Source of the DNA: Bacteroidota bacterium
GTDB lineage: Bacteria; Bacteroidota; Bacteroidia; B-17B0; Aurantibacillaceae
Reading direction: 5' to 3'
Assembly: GCA_030684395.1 (NCBI GenBank)
Contig: JAUXTT010000004.1
Coordinates: 186,001 to 250,000, forward strand
DNA length: 64,000 bases
A program made the position numbers and the translations under genes. Every line of letters begins with the position of its first letter. Positions within the stretch are counted from its first letter, which is position 1. Positions 31,716-40,881 of this stretch are shown here, one piece after another. Below the pieces are notes generated by a model, which did not search any database, was not told the DNA's origin, and saw only the letters and a list, made by a program, of their open reading frames with translations.

Positions 31716-34169
31716 TTATTCGTTTAACTCTATCAAAAACTCGGTTCCTTTATTTACGGTACTGTTTGCAGTAATTTTTCCTCCCAGGATTTCAACCTGA
31801 GTTTTTGTCATATACAAACCAATTCCCTTACCTTCAGTGTGAAAATGAAACTTATTATATAATCCGAAAAGTTTGTTTCCTTGCATTGTCAGGTCAATTC
31901 CCAAACCATTATCCTTAAACGATAAAATTATTTTATTATTGGCTTTCCGGCTGATAATTTCAATTACTGGTGTTACGCCATTTCGGTATTTTATACTATT
32001 TGTGATAAGATTAAAAAAGATGCTATATAAATAACTTTTTAATGTAGTCATCTGGTCTATTTCAGAGAAGTCTGTTTTTATAACTGCACTTTCTTTTTGC
32101 ATCAAATTTTCGATACTTATTTTAATGTCTGCAACCATTTCTGAAAACGAAATTGATTCTTTCTTTTCATTAATTTCGCGACGCACCTGAAGAATATGGT
32201 TTATATCTTTGATGACATTATCCAGCTTATGTGCAGATAAAAGAAGCCCGTTTGTGCACTCCTTCAATTCTTTTTCATTCAGTTCAGAATCAAGTTGAAT
32301 CAGGTTTACCAGTCCAATTATATTTGCAACCGGCGATCGGAGATTATGTGAAACGATATAGGAAAATTGCTCCAAATCCCTATTCCGTTGTAAAAGATCT
32401 GAAGTAATTTTATCACGCTCTATTGAAAGTGTTTTTTCATCTGTTATATCTCTCATGGCACCTACCAAACGAATAGCTTTATGTTCTTCATCTCTGATAA
32501 TGTATCCGCGATCCTTTACATAAGCTATTTCTCCGTTTGCTTTATAAAACCTATACTCTTCTTCCCATAAAATGGCGGTAGAGTCGTTTATCTTTTTAAT
32601 AATGGATTGTTGTACCCTTTCCCTGTCTTCCTGATGAATGTTGTCTACCCATGAGTCCGTATATATATTGTCTTTAAAATTTGAATATCCAAATACGTCT
32701 TTGTACTTTTCTGATCTATATATTTTTTTACTTGCAAAATTCCAATCCCATATAACATCTCTGGTTGCTTTGGTTACTAATTCGTATCGTTCATTACTTT
32801 TTTTTATTCGTTCTTCCGTTTTTTTTCTGTCAGTAATATCCGTAAAGGCTATACTTAATCCAAGAACTCTTTTGTTTTCGCTAAAAACAGGATACATACT
32901 AATGTAAAACCACTTAGCGGAATTGTTTCTTTGCGGGTAACTAGCTTCATATTTAATTTCTTTTTCGTTTATTAGCAATTCTTCAATCCTACTTTTCATT
33001 TCACTTCTTTTTTCCTGTAGTAAACTATTTACATAGTTTTCTCCCACTTCCAGTAATTCTCCTGTTTCATCCAACGCCATTTGCTGCGCAATTTTATTGT
33101 AAGAAAGTATATCGGCTTTTCTATCCAATAATACGTAAGCAGTGTCGGTGTTTTCCAGGATATTCCTTAAATTTGCTTCAGATGTAAGGAGTGATTTTTC
33201 TGCCTGTTTTCTTGTCGTAATATCCTGAACAACTGCAATTACAAATTGCACCTGCTTTGCTTCATTCTTAACACAAGTAACACTTAGTTCCACCCAAATA
33301 ATCTGATTTGATTTTGTTACGTACCTTTTTTCCAGTTGATAATTGTCAATTTCACCCTTTTCCATTTTATCAATGAAATGGATTTCCTTTTTCAGGTCAG
33401 AGGGATGAGTAAATTTTGAAAAATGTGTGTTGCTAATTTCCTGCTGTGTGTACCCTAACAAAGCACAAAAGGCCTTATTTGCATTAATAATCCAACCCTC
33501 CAATGTACCAAGGGCAACTCCAAGAAATGGGTTTTCAAATACCAACCTGTATCTTTTCTCAGACTCCACAAGCATTTCCTCAGCGTTTTTTCTTTCGGTT
33601 ATATCACTGGTTATACCATCCAAACGTATAAGATTTCCCACCTCATCCATTGTGGGAATAACTTTATTCTCAACCCATCTTATACTTCCTTCCTTGTGTA
33701 TTATCCTGTATTGATTTAAAACTTTTTTACCCGAATAGAGCGCTTTAACTTGTTGTTCAGAAATGTGTTTATCATCCGGATGAATAACATTTTGCCAAAG
33801 GTTTGTGTTGGTGTAAAACTCTTCGGGTGTGTATCCGTATATTTTTTCGCAGGCATGGGACATCTGTATAATTTTAAATAACTTCATGTCTACTGAAAAA
33901 AAAGTTTCATCGATGTTTTCAAACAGCGTTCCCAGTTCATGATGTGCCGTTTTCAGTTTTTTTGTTTCCTCTCTTAACTCCCTATTTAGCTCTATCATTT
34001 CAGTTGAACTAAGGTCAATAGCACGCTCCAACATGCTGTGATCCTTTTCATAATGATCATATGCTTCGCTAACAGCGATTAAAAATTTCTGGAGATCTTC
34101 CGGAACATTATCCGGCCCTCCAAAATGCTTTTGTATCTGCCGTAATAAGAGTTTATTTAACATCATCAT
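31716..34169 (-). CDS. Multi-PAS sensor histidine kinase
   Basis: An 817-residue soluble-looking kinase: an N-terminal helix region (LLLRQIQKHFGG...SEAYDHYEKD) and coiled coil, four PAS/PAC units, a HisKA domain with IVSHNLRSPVANIIG as phospho-acceptor region and a HATPase with FKDNGLGI and GKGIGLYMTKT. The H-N-L-R-S-P box and lack of a receiver are typical of Bacteroidota PAS kinases. ATG 34169 overlaps the stop of the FIST gene (ATGA), so that start is chosen over 34220. The FIST protein upstream is likely its sensory input. Confidence 0.91.
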   Translation of the reverse strand: MMMLNKLLLRQIQKHFGGPDNVPEDLQKFLIAVSEAYDHYEKDHSMLERAIDLSSTEMIELNRELREETKKLKTAHHELGTLFENIDETFFSVDMKLFKIIQMSHACEKIYGYTPEEFYTNTNLWQNVIHPDDKHISEQQVKALYSGKKVLNQYRIIHKEGSIRWVENKVIPTMDEVGNLIRLDGITSDITERKNAEEMLVESEKRYRLVFENPFLGVALGTLEGWIINANKAFCALLGYTQQEISNTHFSKFTHPSDLKKEIHFIDKMEKGEIDNYQLEKRYVTKSNQIIWVELSVTCVKNEAKQVQFVIAVVQDITTRKQAEKSLLTSEANLRNILENTDTAYVLLDRKADILSYNKIAQQMALDETGELLEVGENYVNSLLQEKRSEMKSRIEELLINEKEIKYEASYPQRNNSAKWFYISMYPVFSENKRVLGLSIAFTDITDRKKTEERIKKSNERYELVTKATRDVIWDWNFASKKIYRSEKYKDVFGYSNFKDNIYTDSWVDNIHQEDRERVQQSIIKKINDSTAILWEEEYRFYKANGEIAYVKDRGYIIRDEEHKAIRLVGAMRDITDEKTLSIERDKITSDLLQRNRDLEQFSYIVSHNLRSPVANIIGLVNLIQLDSELNEKELKECTNGLLLSAHKLDNVIKDINHILQVRREINEKKESISFSEMVADIKISIENLMQKESAVIKTDFSEIDQMTTLKSYLYSIFFNLITNSIKYRNGVTPVIEIISRKANNKIILSFKDNGLGIDLTMQGNKLFGLYNKFHFHTEGKGIGLYMTKTQVEILGGKITANSTVNKGTEFLIELNE

Positions 34170-35308
34170 TTGCTTTCTGTAAAGGTTGTAACAGTCATCG
34201 TTTGGTTGTGTAATCCGCATTTCATGAAATTAAATGAAGGCGAAATCTCGCCATAAGAATAAAAACCGGCGACAGCGGTTTTATCTCCATAGATTGCCCT
34301 GATTACTTCAATTTCCTCCTCTACCCGCTGATTTAGAACCAGTTTTCTGCCAACACAGCTAATTAAAATAGCCAGGTCAGGTTTCTGAGTTGTATCGGTA
34401 AGGCTATTTTGCGCAGCACGTGAGGCTCCTTCAATCAATTTGTTAAAGTTGGCATTCATAAGCCGGGCATAAGTTCCTTCGGGCATATTTCCGGCAAAAG
34501 TTAAACTGCTGTTTTCTTCATTAACAGCCAAAATTGTTCTTACTAAAGAATTCTCCGACCCGTCTACACGAATGCTTAGCGGAAATAACAAACCTGAACC
34601 GGGTAATTCATTTGCATGCTCGCCTAAATAGAGTTTATAAACACCAAGTGCAGGTTTTCCATCAAGCTCATATAAAACATTTCCTTTTGACTTTGTGATT
34701 AATCTCTCGGGACCAAATGGACTCCAGCCACCAATACTGCCATAGGTGGTGAGAATATGATCTCCGTAAAATCCAATCGCAACGATTCTTCCTTCAATAG
34801 GTGTTTCGTTCAATCCTACTATGGTTTTTTCGAACCTGTCCCCGTCTCCGGCTAAGCCACCTGTAATGATAGTATCCGGGGGTAAAGATTCCTGAAGGCC
34901 TATAACAAGTTCGCTTCCGTTTACCTTTTGCCCATCCGAAATAACCATTACATGTTTAAGATTGACATGGTCGAGCAAACCGGCCAGATTTTTTCCGGCA
35001 TCTAAACTGTTTCCCACTTTTTCAATATCTACTCCACATGCCTTAATCTTTGTTTTCTCGAACCAAATTGCTGTTAATGATATGGTGTCATCATTTACTT
35101 GTGTATCAATTATTTCGCCGGATGTTGAACTCAAAATAATTTCAGCCAAAGGGTAATTCCTTCGTAATGAATTATATACTGTTGCATCGGAAAGAATTTC
35201 CCTGCTTCCAAACACAAGTACAAAATTACATAATGCCTGATTAAAGTTTTCGTCTCTTATGTTTTCCCATCCATTGGTTTTGGAAAATTTTTTCTGTATA
35301 ATTTTCAT
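34166..35308 (-). CDS. FIST-domain (FIST_N/FIST_C) sensor protein
   Basis: A 380-residue cytoplasmic protein of the FIST family, a proposed small-ligand-binding sensory module often paired with kinases or chemotaxis proteins. FIST_N covers about 30-220 (IILSSTSGEIIDTQVNDDTI, GGLAGDGDRFEKT) and FIST_C about 225-365 (YELDGKPALGVYKLYLG, LISCVGRKLVLNQRVEEE). The start is ATG 35308 (MKIIQKKFS), matching the usual N-terminus; a TTG at 35419 would add 37 unlikely residues. A -7 box (TAAATTTG, 35446-35439) lies upstream, giving a leader of about 125 bases. The stop overlaps the kinase start, indicating one functional unit. Confidence 0.9.
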   Translation of the reverse strand: MKIIQKKFSKTNGWENIRDENFNQALCNFVLVFGSREILSDATVYNSLRRNYPLAEIILSSTSGEIIDTQVNDDTISLTAIWFEKTKIKACGVDIEKVGNSLDAGKNLAGLLDHVNLKHVMVISDGQKVNGSELVIGLQESLPPDTIITGGLAGDGDRFEKTIVGLNETPIEGRIVAIGFYGDHILTTYGSIGGWSPFGPERLITKSKGNVLYELDGKPALGVYKLYLGEHANELPGSGLLFPLSIRVDGSENSLVRTILAVNEENSSLTFAGNMPEGTYARLMNANFNKLIEGASRAAQNSLTDTTQKPDLAILISCVGRKLVLNQRVEEEIEVIRAIYGDKTAVAGFYSYGEISPSFNFMKCGLHNQTMTVTTFTESK

Positions 35309-35671
35309 ACTAAGCATTTTAAAAGTTTGTGAGAATCGGATCACAACGAATAAGGGTAGAATGGTATTCGTGTTTAATTTTTTAGGCTCTAAGGATTGAT
35401 ACTTATTGCTACTTCTCAATATCCTGTTTCACCTTAACCAAATTTAAGGCTGAAAAAATGACTTTTACTTTCAAATAGTGTACAAACATTACATATGCAA
35501 GGTTTTTCCTGTTTTTGGGTAAATATGGTTATGATTAAGATTAATAAGAAGGGCAGAAGTATTGTGTAGATCAAAGCACCGCACATTCCCTTGAGTCAAG
35601 CCAATTGAGTATAGAAGAGAGGTTGTTTATCCGTTCGAGATTATTACTTTATTTTAGGAACTAGTACAAAA
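35309..35671. other. Intergenic region between the FIST gene and the tRNA terminator
   Basis: Minus-strand leader of the FIST gene up to about 35435 with a TAAATTTG box at 35446-35439. From about 35460 to 35671 I see no convincing gene, repeat or RNA structure. Confidence 0.5.
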
Positions 35672-35702
35672 ACAAAAACCCCCTGAAAAATCAGAGGGTT
35701 TG
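35672..35702 (-). terminator. Terminator of tRNA-Lys
   Basis: On the minus strand AACCCTCTGA pairs, with one mismatch, with TCAGGGGGTT around an AT-rich loop, followed by TTTGTTTTTG. It lies about 33 bases downstream of the tRNA 3' end. Confidence 0.75.
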
Positions 35703-35734
35703 TTATTCTTTAAAGGTGAAAGAATCACTTATTG

Positions 35735-35807
35735 TGATCCCGCTGGGATTCGAACCCAGGACCCCTACATTAAAAGTGTAATGCTCTACCGGCTGAGCTA
35801 CGGAATC
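35735..35807 (-). tRNA. tRNA-Lys (anticodon UUU)
   Basis: A 73-base cloverleaf. The acceptor stem GATTCCG pairs with CGGGATC (one G-T pair) and the discriminator base is A. The D arm contains GCTCAGCCGGTAGAGC, the anticodon stem TTACA / TGTAG encloses the loop CTTTTAA (anticodon TTT), and the T arm is CTGGGTTCGAATCCCAG. The 3' CCA is not encoded (the genome reads CAA after the discriminator). Confidence 0.96.
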
Positions 35808-35984
35808 GTTACCTATCACTTTTTACGTGGTATAATTTATTTCACTGTTTTAAAGAACTTGTTCCTTTTTTAATCGGGGTGCAAATATAGATAGTTATTT
35901 TATTTCTGCAAAATTTTTTTCTACTGTTTTGCGATTTTTTTTCCCTCTTAAAATAAGATATTTCAGTAATTTCGAAATCAAATT

Positions 35985-36443
35985 ATGGAGTTTATACTAT
36001 TACCCTTAAAAGGCTTTAATACACTCAGCTTTGGATGTACTCCCAAAGAGTTTACAGCTGTTTATGGCGAGCCCACTGAAATAGAAGAGCTAAACGATGA
36101 GGTTTTTAATGACCACGCAAGGGTTTACCATTATTGGGATCATGGATTTTCCGCCTTTTTTTCTACACAACCCGCTGAGAAACTTACTAGTATAGAAATT
36201 GACAATAAAGAATCAGTGATGTTCGGTAAAAAAATATTCGAACTCAATGAAAAAGAAGTGATTACATTGTTTAAAGAACAATCTTACACCCTATCGGAAA
36301 GCGAAATGCACGAATGGGGTGAAAAACGGTTGAGTTTTGATGATGCCGGGGTAGATCTTTATTTTGCCAATAACAAGCTGACTTCTATTAATTACGGTAT
36401 CACAACTGATATTGCTGGTCCGTTCTATTATTTTCCAAATTGA
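35985..36443 (+). CDS. Conserved-looking protein of unknown function
   Basis: A 152-residue protein, acidic, with no signal peptide or membrane segment. It starts MEFILLPLKGFNTLSFGC, then FTAVYGEPTEIEEL and YHYWDHGFSAFFST, and ends YGITTDIAGPFYYFPN. The alternating beta pattern and the VYGEPTE-like turn recall small alpha/beta immunity-like folds, but I cannot assign a family. It precedes aroK by 31 bases on the same strand. Confidence 0.75.
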   Translation: MEFILLPLKGFNTLSFGCTPKEFTAVYGEPTEIEELNDEVFNDHARVYHYWDHGFSAFFSTQPAEKLTSIEIDNKESVMFGKKIFELNEKEVITLFKEQSYTLSESEMHEWGEKRLSFDDAGVDLYFANNKLTSINYGITTDIAGPFYYFPN

Positions 36444-36474
36444 TACGAAAGAGTGTAAGGGAGGGTTTGAGGAA

Positions 36475-36993
36475 ATGAAAAAAATTTATTTGATAGGAAT
36501 GCCTGGTTCGGGTAAAACAACCATTGGGAAAAAAATTGCCAGAGAATTGAAATTGGATTTTATTGATCTTGATTCTTTTATTGAAAAAAAGGAAAATTGT
36601 TCTATTCATGATATTTTCAAATATCAGGGTGAAAAATATTTTCGCCAGGTTGAGTCTACTTACCTAAAAGAAGTTTCCGAAATAAATTCACGCTATGTTG
36701 TATCATTAGGCGGCGGAACTCCTTGTTTTAATGATAATATGGATGTTGTGCTGGCAAGTGGGTTATCTGTATATATAAAAGCCAACGAAAAAATACTCTT
36801 GAACCGATTAGAAAATGCCAAATCACAACGTCCTTTGTTTTGGGGTTTAACGAAAGTAGAGATCGAAAAAAAATTATCGCAACTAATCGAAAGTCGCTCT
36901 CCCTTTTATGATAGGGCTAATATTATTATTCATGCAGCAAATATGAACGAAAAGGATATTGTTCGTGCGATTAATGATTACAAAGCACCTTAA
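36475..36993 (+). CDS. aroK: Shikimate kinase
   Basis: A 172-residue P-loop kinase that phosphorylates shikimate in aromatic amino-acid synthesis. Walker A is GMPGSGKTTIGKK (about 8-20), the shikimate-binding Asp lies in FIDLDSFIEKK, the GGGTP loop is present, and the lid Arg is in SQRPLFWG. The length is typical. ATG 36475 is preferred to an in-frame upstream start at 36412, because GAGG lies just before it and the fold starts immediately. The end overlaps the convergent nadD stop by four bases. Confidence 0.95.
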   Translation: MKKIYLIGMPGSGKTTIGKKIARELKLDFIDLDSFIEKKENCSIHDIFKYQGEKYFRQVESTYLKEVSEINSRYVVSLGGGTPCFNDNMDVVLASGLSVYIKANEKILLNRLENAKSQRPLFWGLTKVEIEKKLSQLIESRSPFYDRANIIIHAANMNEKDIVRAINDYKAP

Positions 36994-37562
36994 ACTTCGT
37001 AATAATGCATCTCCTCAATGTATTTCCAAACGGCAGGTGGTAAGTAATATTCAATGTTCTTTTTATCTGCAATTGCTTTTCGGATAAATGAAGAAGATAT
37101 CTCCATGATCGGAGCTTCTGTTATTCTTACCGACGGGTGTTTAGAAAGCTCACCACCTTCATAGCCGGGACGTGGATAAACCAATATTGTCTGACGCTTT
37201 AAGATCTCTTCGTAATTTTTCCACTTATGAAAAGTCTCCAGATTATCAGAACCCATGATAAGTGCAAATTTTTTCTTAGGATATTTCTCTTTAAGATGTG
37301 CCAGAGTATTTACCGTGTAAGAAGGTTGCGGCATATTAAATTCAATATCGCTTGCCTTCATTTTGGGATTATCCCCAATAGCCAAATTCACCATGTGCAA
37401 ACGATGGCGATGATGTAATAAAGTTCCTTTATCTTTTAATGGATTGTGAGGCGACACCACAAACCACAACTCATTTAATCCTTCAAACTCAAGCATGTAA
37501 TTTGCCAGCGCCATGTGGCCTATGTGTATAGGGTTAAAAGAACCAAAAAACAAACCAACCAT
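36990..37562 (-). CDS. nadD: Nicotinate-nucleotide adenylyltransferase
   Basis: A 190-residue nucleotidyltransferase that adenylates nicotinate mononucleotide in NAD synthesis. The (H/T)xGH-type motif is FGSFNPIHIGHMALA; the second nucleotide-binding motif is SSSFIRKAI near the C-terminus, with GSDNLETFHKWKN in the middle. The length is standard. It is in tandem with the S41 protease gene, 12 bases after its predicted end, so it is probably co-transcribed. Confidence 0.95.
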   Translation of the reverse strand: MVGLFFGSFNPIHIGHMALANYMLEFEGLNELWFVVSPHNPLKDKGTLLHHRHRLHMVNLAIGDNPKMKASDIEFNMPQPSYTVNTLAHLKEKYPKKKFALIMGSDNLETFHKWKNYEEILKRQTILVYPRPGYEGGELSKHPSVRITEAPIMEISSSFIRKAIADKKNIEYYLPPAVWKYIEEMHYYEV

Positions 37563-37574
37563 CTCTTTATCAGC

Positions 37575-39263
37575 TTAAAATTTCTTATTGGGACTGAATG
37601 GGCGTTTAGGCTTTTCGATGGTGGTTAAAATGGTCTTAATACGCTCATTGTCGCTTGCCAATTTTAATGCCTCTGCAATTTCCGTATCGTATTTTATTCC
37701 TGCCTCCATTCTGCCACTTTCGTAACCAGAGCGTGAAACAATTTCTTCTTCAACCAACCGCTTGATCTCCATTTTAAACTTATTGAAATCATCCTTCTTC
37801 GATTGCTGCATTTTTGTTTTCAATGCAATGAATTGGGCTTTGATGTCATCGTACTGCTTTTCCTTTTCAGCGCTTTTTTTCAAATCATCCAGATTGTTTT
37901 CTGTTTCTGTTGTGTAAGAGTAATCCGTTTGTTTTGCGTAGGTAACAAAATCTTCGTACTCTGCATCTGTTAGTGCAAAATCCTTGGCTGTACCTCTCAG
38001 CTTCGGATTTTTCATCACATATAAATTTGCATATTCAAAAATGTGATTCTTTACAATTAATGTAAATGCAATATTGCTCATACTTTCTGATTCGATTTGT
38101 ACATCCGGTAAAATGCCCGCACCATCGTATACAATACGTCCGCCCTTGGTTTTAAATGCAGTAGTAAGTGAATCAGGAACTTTTAAAACGGCTCCTTCTT
38201 CTGTTTTGGTAGAATAATCCAATGCCTGAATACATCTTCCGCTTGGAATGTAATACTTTGCAACTGTTACTTTCATGGCAGAATTATACGACAGGTTTCT
38301 TGTTTGTTGAACCAGGCCTTTTCCATAAGTACGTTCGCCAATAATTACAGCTCTGTCCAGATCCTGTAAAGCACCTGACACAACTTCTGAAGCCGAGGCA
38401 GAGTTTCTGTCTACCAATACAACCAATGGCATTGTTAAGTCCATAGGATTGTTCACTGCTTTAAAAGTAGCATCCCATTCTTTTATTTTTCCTTTTGTGG
38501 TAGAAACGATCTGTCCTTTTTCCGTAAAAATATTTACTATATCAACTGCCTGTTGCAACAAGCCGCCACCGTTTCCGCGAAGATCGAGAACCAAAGATTT
38601 ACAATTTTCGGTCTTTAGTTTGGTAAAAGCGTCTTTTACTTCTTTAGCTGCTTCCTGTGTGAAACCAGTAAGTTTAATATATCCAACCTCATTGTTTAAC
38701 ATTCCATAATAAGGTACATCTTTTACTTTTATTTCTTCACGAACTAAAGAATAATCCGTTGTTTTTGTTTCACCATAATGTTGAACGGTAAGTTTAACGG
38801 CTGATCCCGGCTGACCTTTTAAAATCTTACTGATGTCGTCTGAATTTTTATTGTCGAGTTTTATTCCATTAACCGCAACAATAATATCTCCTGCTTTTAT
38901 CCCCGCTTTGTGTGCCGGCGAACCTTCGTACGGCTCGGTAATCACCATTTTGCCGCCAATGTCTTTTACCGCTGCGCCAATACCGCCGTACTGACCGGTG
39001 GTCATAAATTTATATTCTTCTATATCTGATTCTGGATAGTAAACGGTGTAGGGGTCAAGGGATGACAGCATAGCGTCTATCCCTTTTTTCATCAGATCGC
39101 CCGGTTTGGTATCGTCAACATAATAAATATTGAGCTCACGGTAGAGTGTGGCAAAAATGTCGAGGTTTTTGGATACTTCAAAATAATCTTCGGTAAAGGC
39201 CGAACCTACAAATCCAATAAGAGCAATTGATACAGCTATGATGCTGATTTTAAGTTTACGCAT
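37575..39263 (-). CDS. S41 family C-terminal processing peptidase with PDZ domain
   Basis: A 562-residue envelope protease: signal peptide or anchor (about 1-22), a short N-terminal domain, a PDZ domain (about 85-165, AHKAGIKAGDIIVAVNG) and an S41 catalytic core (about 190-360). The nucleophile Ser lies in NSASASEVVSGAL and the general base Lys in ERTYGKGLVQQ. Tail-specific peptidases of this type trim exported proteins. A C-terminal helical tail of about 200 residues is common in Bacteroidota members. A TATATTTG -7 box (39295-39288) lies upstream. Confidence 0.93.
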   Translation of the reverse strand: MRKLKISIIAVSIALIGFVGSAFTEDYFEVSKNLDIFATLYRELNIYYVDDTKPGDLMKKGIDAMLSSLDPYTVYYPESDIEEYKFMTTGQYGGIGAAVKDIGGKMVITEPYEGSPAHKAGIKAGDIIVAVNGIKLDNKNSDDISKILKGQPGSAVKLTVQHYGETKTTDYSLVREEIKVKDVPYYGMLNNEVGYIKLTGFTQEAAKEVKDAFTKLKTENCKSLVLDLRGNGGGLLQQAVDIVNIFTEKGQIVSTTKGKIKEWDATFKAVNNPMDLTMPLVVLVDRNSASASEVVSGALQDLDRAVIIGERTYGKGLVQQTRNLSYNSAMKVTVAKYYIPSGRCIQALDYSTKTEEGAVLKVPDSLTTAFKTKGGRIVYDGAGILPDVQIESESMSNIAFTLIVKNHIFEYANLYVMKNPKLRGTAKDFALTDAEYEDFVTYAKQTDYSYTTETENNLDDLKKSAEKEKQYDDIKAQFIALKTKMQQSKKDDFNKFKMEIKRLVEEEIVSRSGYESGRMEAGIKYDTEIAEALKLASDNERIKTILTTIEKPKRPFSPNKKF

Positions 39264-39287
39264 GAAATACAGTTTTAAACCTTAGAA

Positions 39288-39295
39288 CAAATATA
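39288..39295 (-). promoter_or_regulatory. -7 box for the S41 peptidase gene
   Basis: TATATTTG on the minus strand, an exact TAnnTTTG match 24 bases before the ATG. Confidence 0.55.
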
Positions 39296-39368
39296 ACGGA
39301 AAAACGGCTTCAAGGTTTTAATTATTGTATGAACGGCATGCACAAAAGAGGTTAAAAAGCAACCGGCA

Positions 39369-39773
39369 TTAGTCTTTAAACACCCTGTCCTTCCCATCAA
39401 AGAAAGGTGCCTGAATCGACAATACTTTTAGGGCCGATTTTTTAGAGATGCTCATAACCGAATGAAATGTTTCTTTTGGAATAAAAATAATATCCCCCTT
39501 TTTAATTTTGAATTTCTTATCTCCAAGTGTCATCATTCCCATACCTTCCAGCACCATCACGTGTTCTGCGTGTGATACATGTTTATGTGTTTTCACTTCG
39601 TTTCTTATGAAAATCACATAACTGGAAACATCAGCCGAATCCATGTATAAAGCACGAACGTAAACGTTTTCGTAATTAGCCGGAGCTTTTATGGTGTCGA
39701 GGGATTGGTAAGATGATTGGGAGAAGGCGGTGAATGTGAGCACAGAAAAAAGAAATGTAATAAAACGTTGCAT
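39369..39773 (-). CDS. Exported cupin-domain protein
   Basis: A 134-residue protein with a signal peptide (about 1-19, ...LTFTAFSQ) and one small cupin barrel. Motif 1 is HKHVSHAEHVMVLEGMG, with several His that could bind metal; motif 2 is GDIIFIPKETFHSV. The substrate is unknown; many such proteins are dioxygenases, isomerases or ligand binders. It starts eight bases after the stop of the 57-residue gene. Confidence 0.85.
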   Translation of the reverse strand: MQRFITFLFSVLTFTAFSQSSYQSLDTIKAPANYENVYVRALYMDSADVSSYVIFIRNEVKTHKHVSHAEHVMVLEGMGMMTLGDKKFKIKKGDIIFIPKETFHSVMSISKKSALKVLSIQAPFFDGKDRVFKD

Positions 39774-39781
39774 TATTATAA

Positions 39782-39955
39782 TTACTTTAGATTTTTTAAA
39801 AGCTCTTTTGCTTTTACCCTAACAATCTTTCCGTTTTCCGAAAAAATAAGTTCGCCATCTACACTTGCTTTTTCTCTTACAAGTTTGTCAAAGGACTTTT
39901 TTAATCCCTCAGCTATCTTAAGAGTAAGTTCAGATATTTTCGGTTTATTTTCCAT
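39782..39955 (-). CDS. 57-residue protein next to the toxin-antitoxin pair
   Basis: A short frame from ATG 39955 to TAA 39782. It begins MENKPKISELTLKIAEG and has a Lys-rich helix, a central GELIFSENGKIVRVKA hairpin and ends ELLKNLK. It lies 31 bases after the antitoxin gene and eight bases before the cupin gene. The base order and Lys/Glu content look like coding sequence. The function is unknown; it may be a third component of the operon or a separate small conserved protein. Confidence 0.6.
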   Translation of the reverse strand: MENKPKISELTLKIAEGLKKSFDKLVREKASVDGELIFSENGKIVRVKAKELLKNLK

Positions 39956-39986
39956 TTGGAATTTGAATAGCCTGCTGTTTACCTTC

Positions 39987-40313
39987 CTATGTAAGCTGAA
40001 TAAATTGTTTTTCCAGTTTTACATTAAAATGGATCTCAGCTTTTAATGCCTTAAACACTTTTAATATAGTATCTATTGTTGCGCTGTTTGTACTGCTTTC
40101 GAGTTTTGAGATCTGCGATTTTTGAACGCCGACTAATTGCCCTAATTGCTCCTGAGTTAAGTTACGTTCTTTCCTTGCGGTTTTTATCATACTTCCCAAA
40201 ACATCCATACGAAGTTCGTATTCATACTCATCCCTTGCAGCTGTTCCGGCTTTTCCTATATACTTGTCCTTCATTTCGGCAAGCGAGGTCGATTTTATAT
40301 TTTTCTTTGCCAT
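39987..40313 (-). CDS. XRE-family antitoxin (HigA-like)
   Basis: A 108-residue protein with a C-terminal helix-turn-helix (about 45-100, LGSMIKTARKERNLTQEQLG, QLVGVQKSQISKLESS) and a charged N-terminus. ATG 40313 is preferred to a TTG at 40331 that would overlap the toxin by 14 bases. It follows the toxin gene by four bases; HigBA-type modules place toxin before antitoxin. Antitoxins of this kind neutralise the toxin and repress the operon. Confidence 0.88.
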   Translation of the reverse strand: MAKKNIKSTSLAEMKDKYIGKAGTAARDEYEYELRMDVLGSMIKTARKERNLTQEQLGQLVGVQKSQISKLESSTNSATIDTILKVFKALKAEIHFNVKLEKQFIQLT

Positions 40314-40317
40314 GTTT

Positions 40318-40650
40318 TTATTTGTTTTCAAAATACTGTGCTCTAATTCTTACCGCTCTCTCAATTTCGTTCTTTGGTACTTTATCTACTTTCTTTATAA
40401 ATCCGTGCGTTGCAAAAACCAGGGTTTCTTTCCCGCTGCTTTTATCCCAAAATGCAAGTAGTCTTATTTGAAGCCCGACATACTTGGTGCGGAATTCCCA
40501 AATATCATTTTGCAATTTTTTTAAAAGCTTTGGGTCATTGGTTTGCTCAGCAAGATCTATATTATATAATATTTTCTTTATCGTCTTAGCATCCAGTCCC
40601 GCAATGAACTTTTCGGCTTCTTCTAAAAATCTGGTTTGAAAATAATGCAT
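40318..40650 (-). CDS. RelE/Gp49-family toxin (HigB-like)
   Basis: A 110-residue protein with a RelE-type ribonuclease fold: DIWEFRTKYVGLQIRLLAFW and FATHGFIKKVDKVPKNEIERA match the phage Gp49/HigB toxin family. ATG 40650 is used rather than TTG 40665. Members usually cleave mRNA at the ribosome. A TATCTTTG box (40670-40663) and a GTTG near-match at a 20-base spacing make a plausible promoter. Confidence 0.88.
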   Translation of the reverse strand: MHYFQTRFLEEAEKFIAGLDAKTIKKILYNIDLAEQTNDPKLLKKLQNDIWEFRTKYVGLQIRLLAFWDKSSGKETLVFATHGFIKKVDKVPKNEIERAVRIRAQYFENK

Positions 40651-40662
40651 AGTTTCTCGGAA

Positions 40663-40694
40663 CAAAGATAAACAAAGTTTCCAAATATAGCAAC
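40663..40694 (-). promoter_or_regulatory. Promoter of the toxin-antitoxin operon
   Basis: On the minus strand GTTG (40694-40691), 20 bases, TATCTTTG (40670-40663), 12 bases before the toxin ATG. Confidence 0.55.
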
Positions 40695-40881
40695 TTTTTG
40701 ATTGCCTGTTTTATCCTAGGTAAGATTGTGACAATAGTATTATCAACAATTTAATTAAACTTCTTTCGGGGCTATGAACATCCGCCTGTGAATTGAAGAT
40801 AAGTGTTTGAAAAGTCTAAATGAGCTTAACATAAGTTCCGAATACGATGCTCCATTATTGTATAACCTAAATCAATACAAC

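Noticed and set aside
35520-35640. Possible small RNA upstream of the tRNA terminator
   Set aside because: No terminator, promoter box or stable stem could be supported there.
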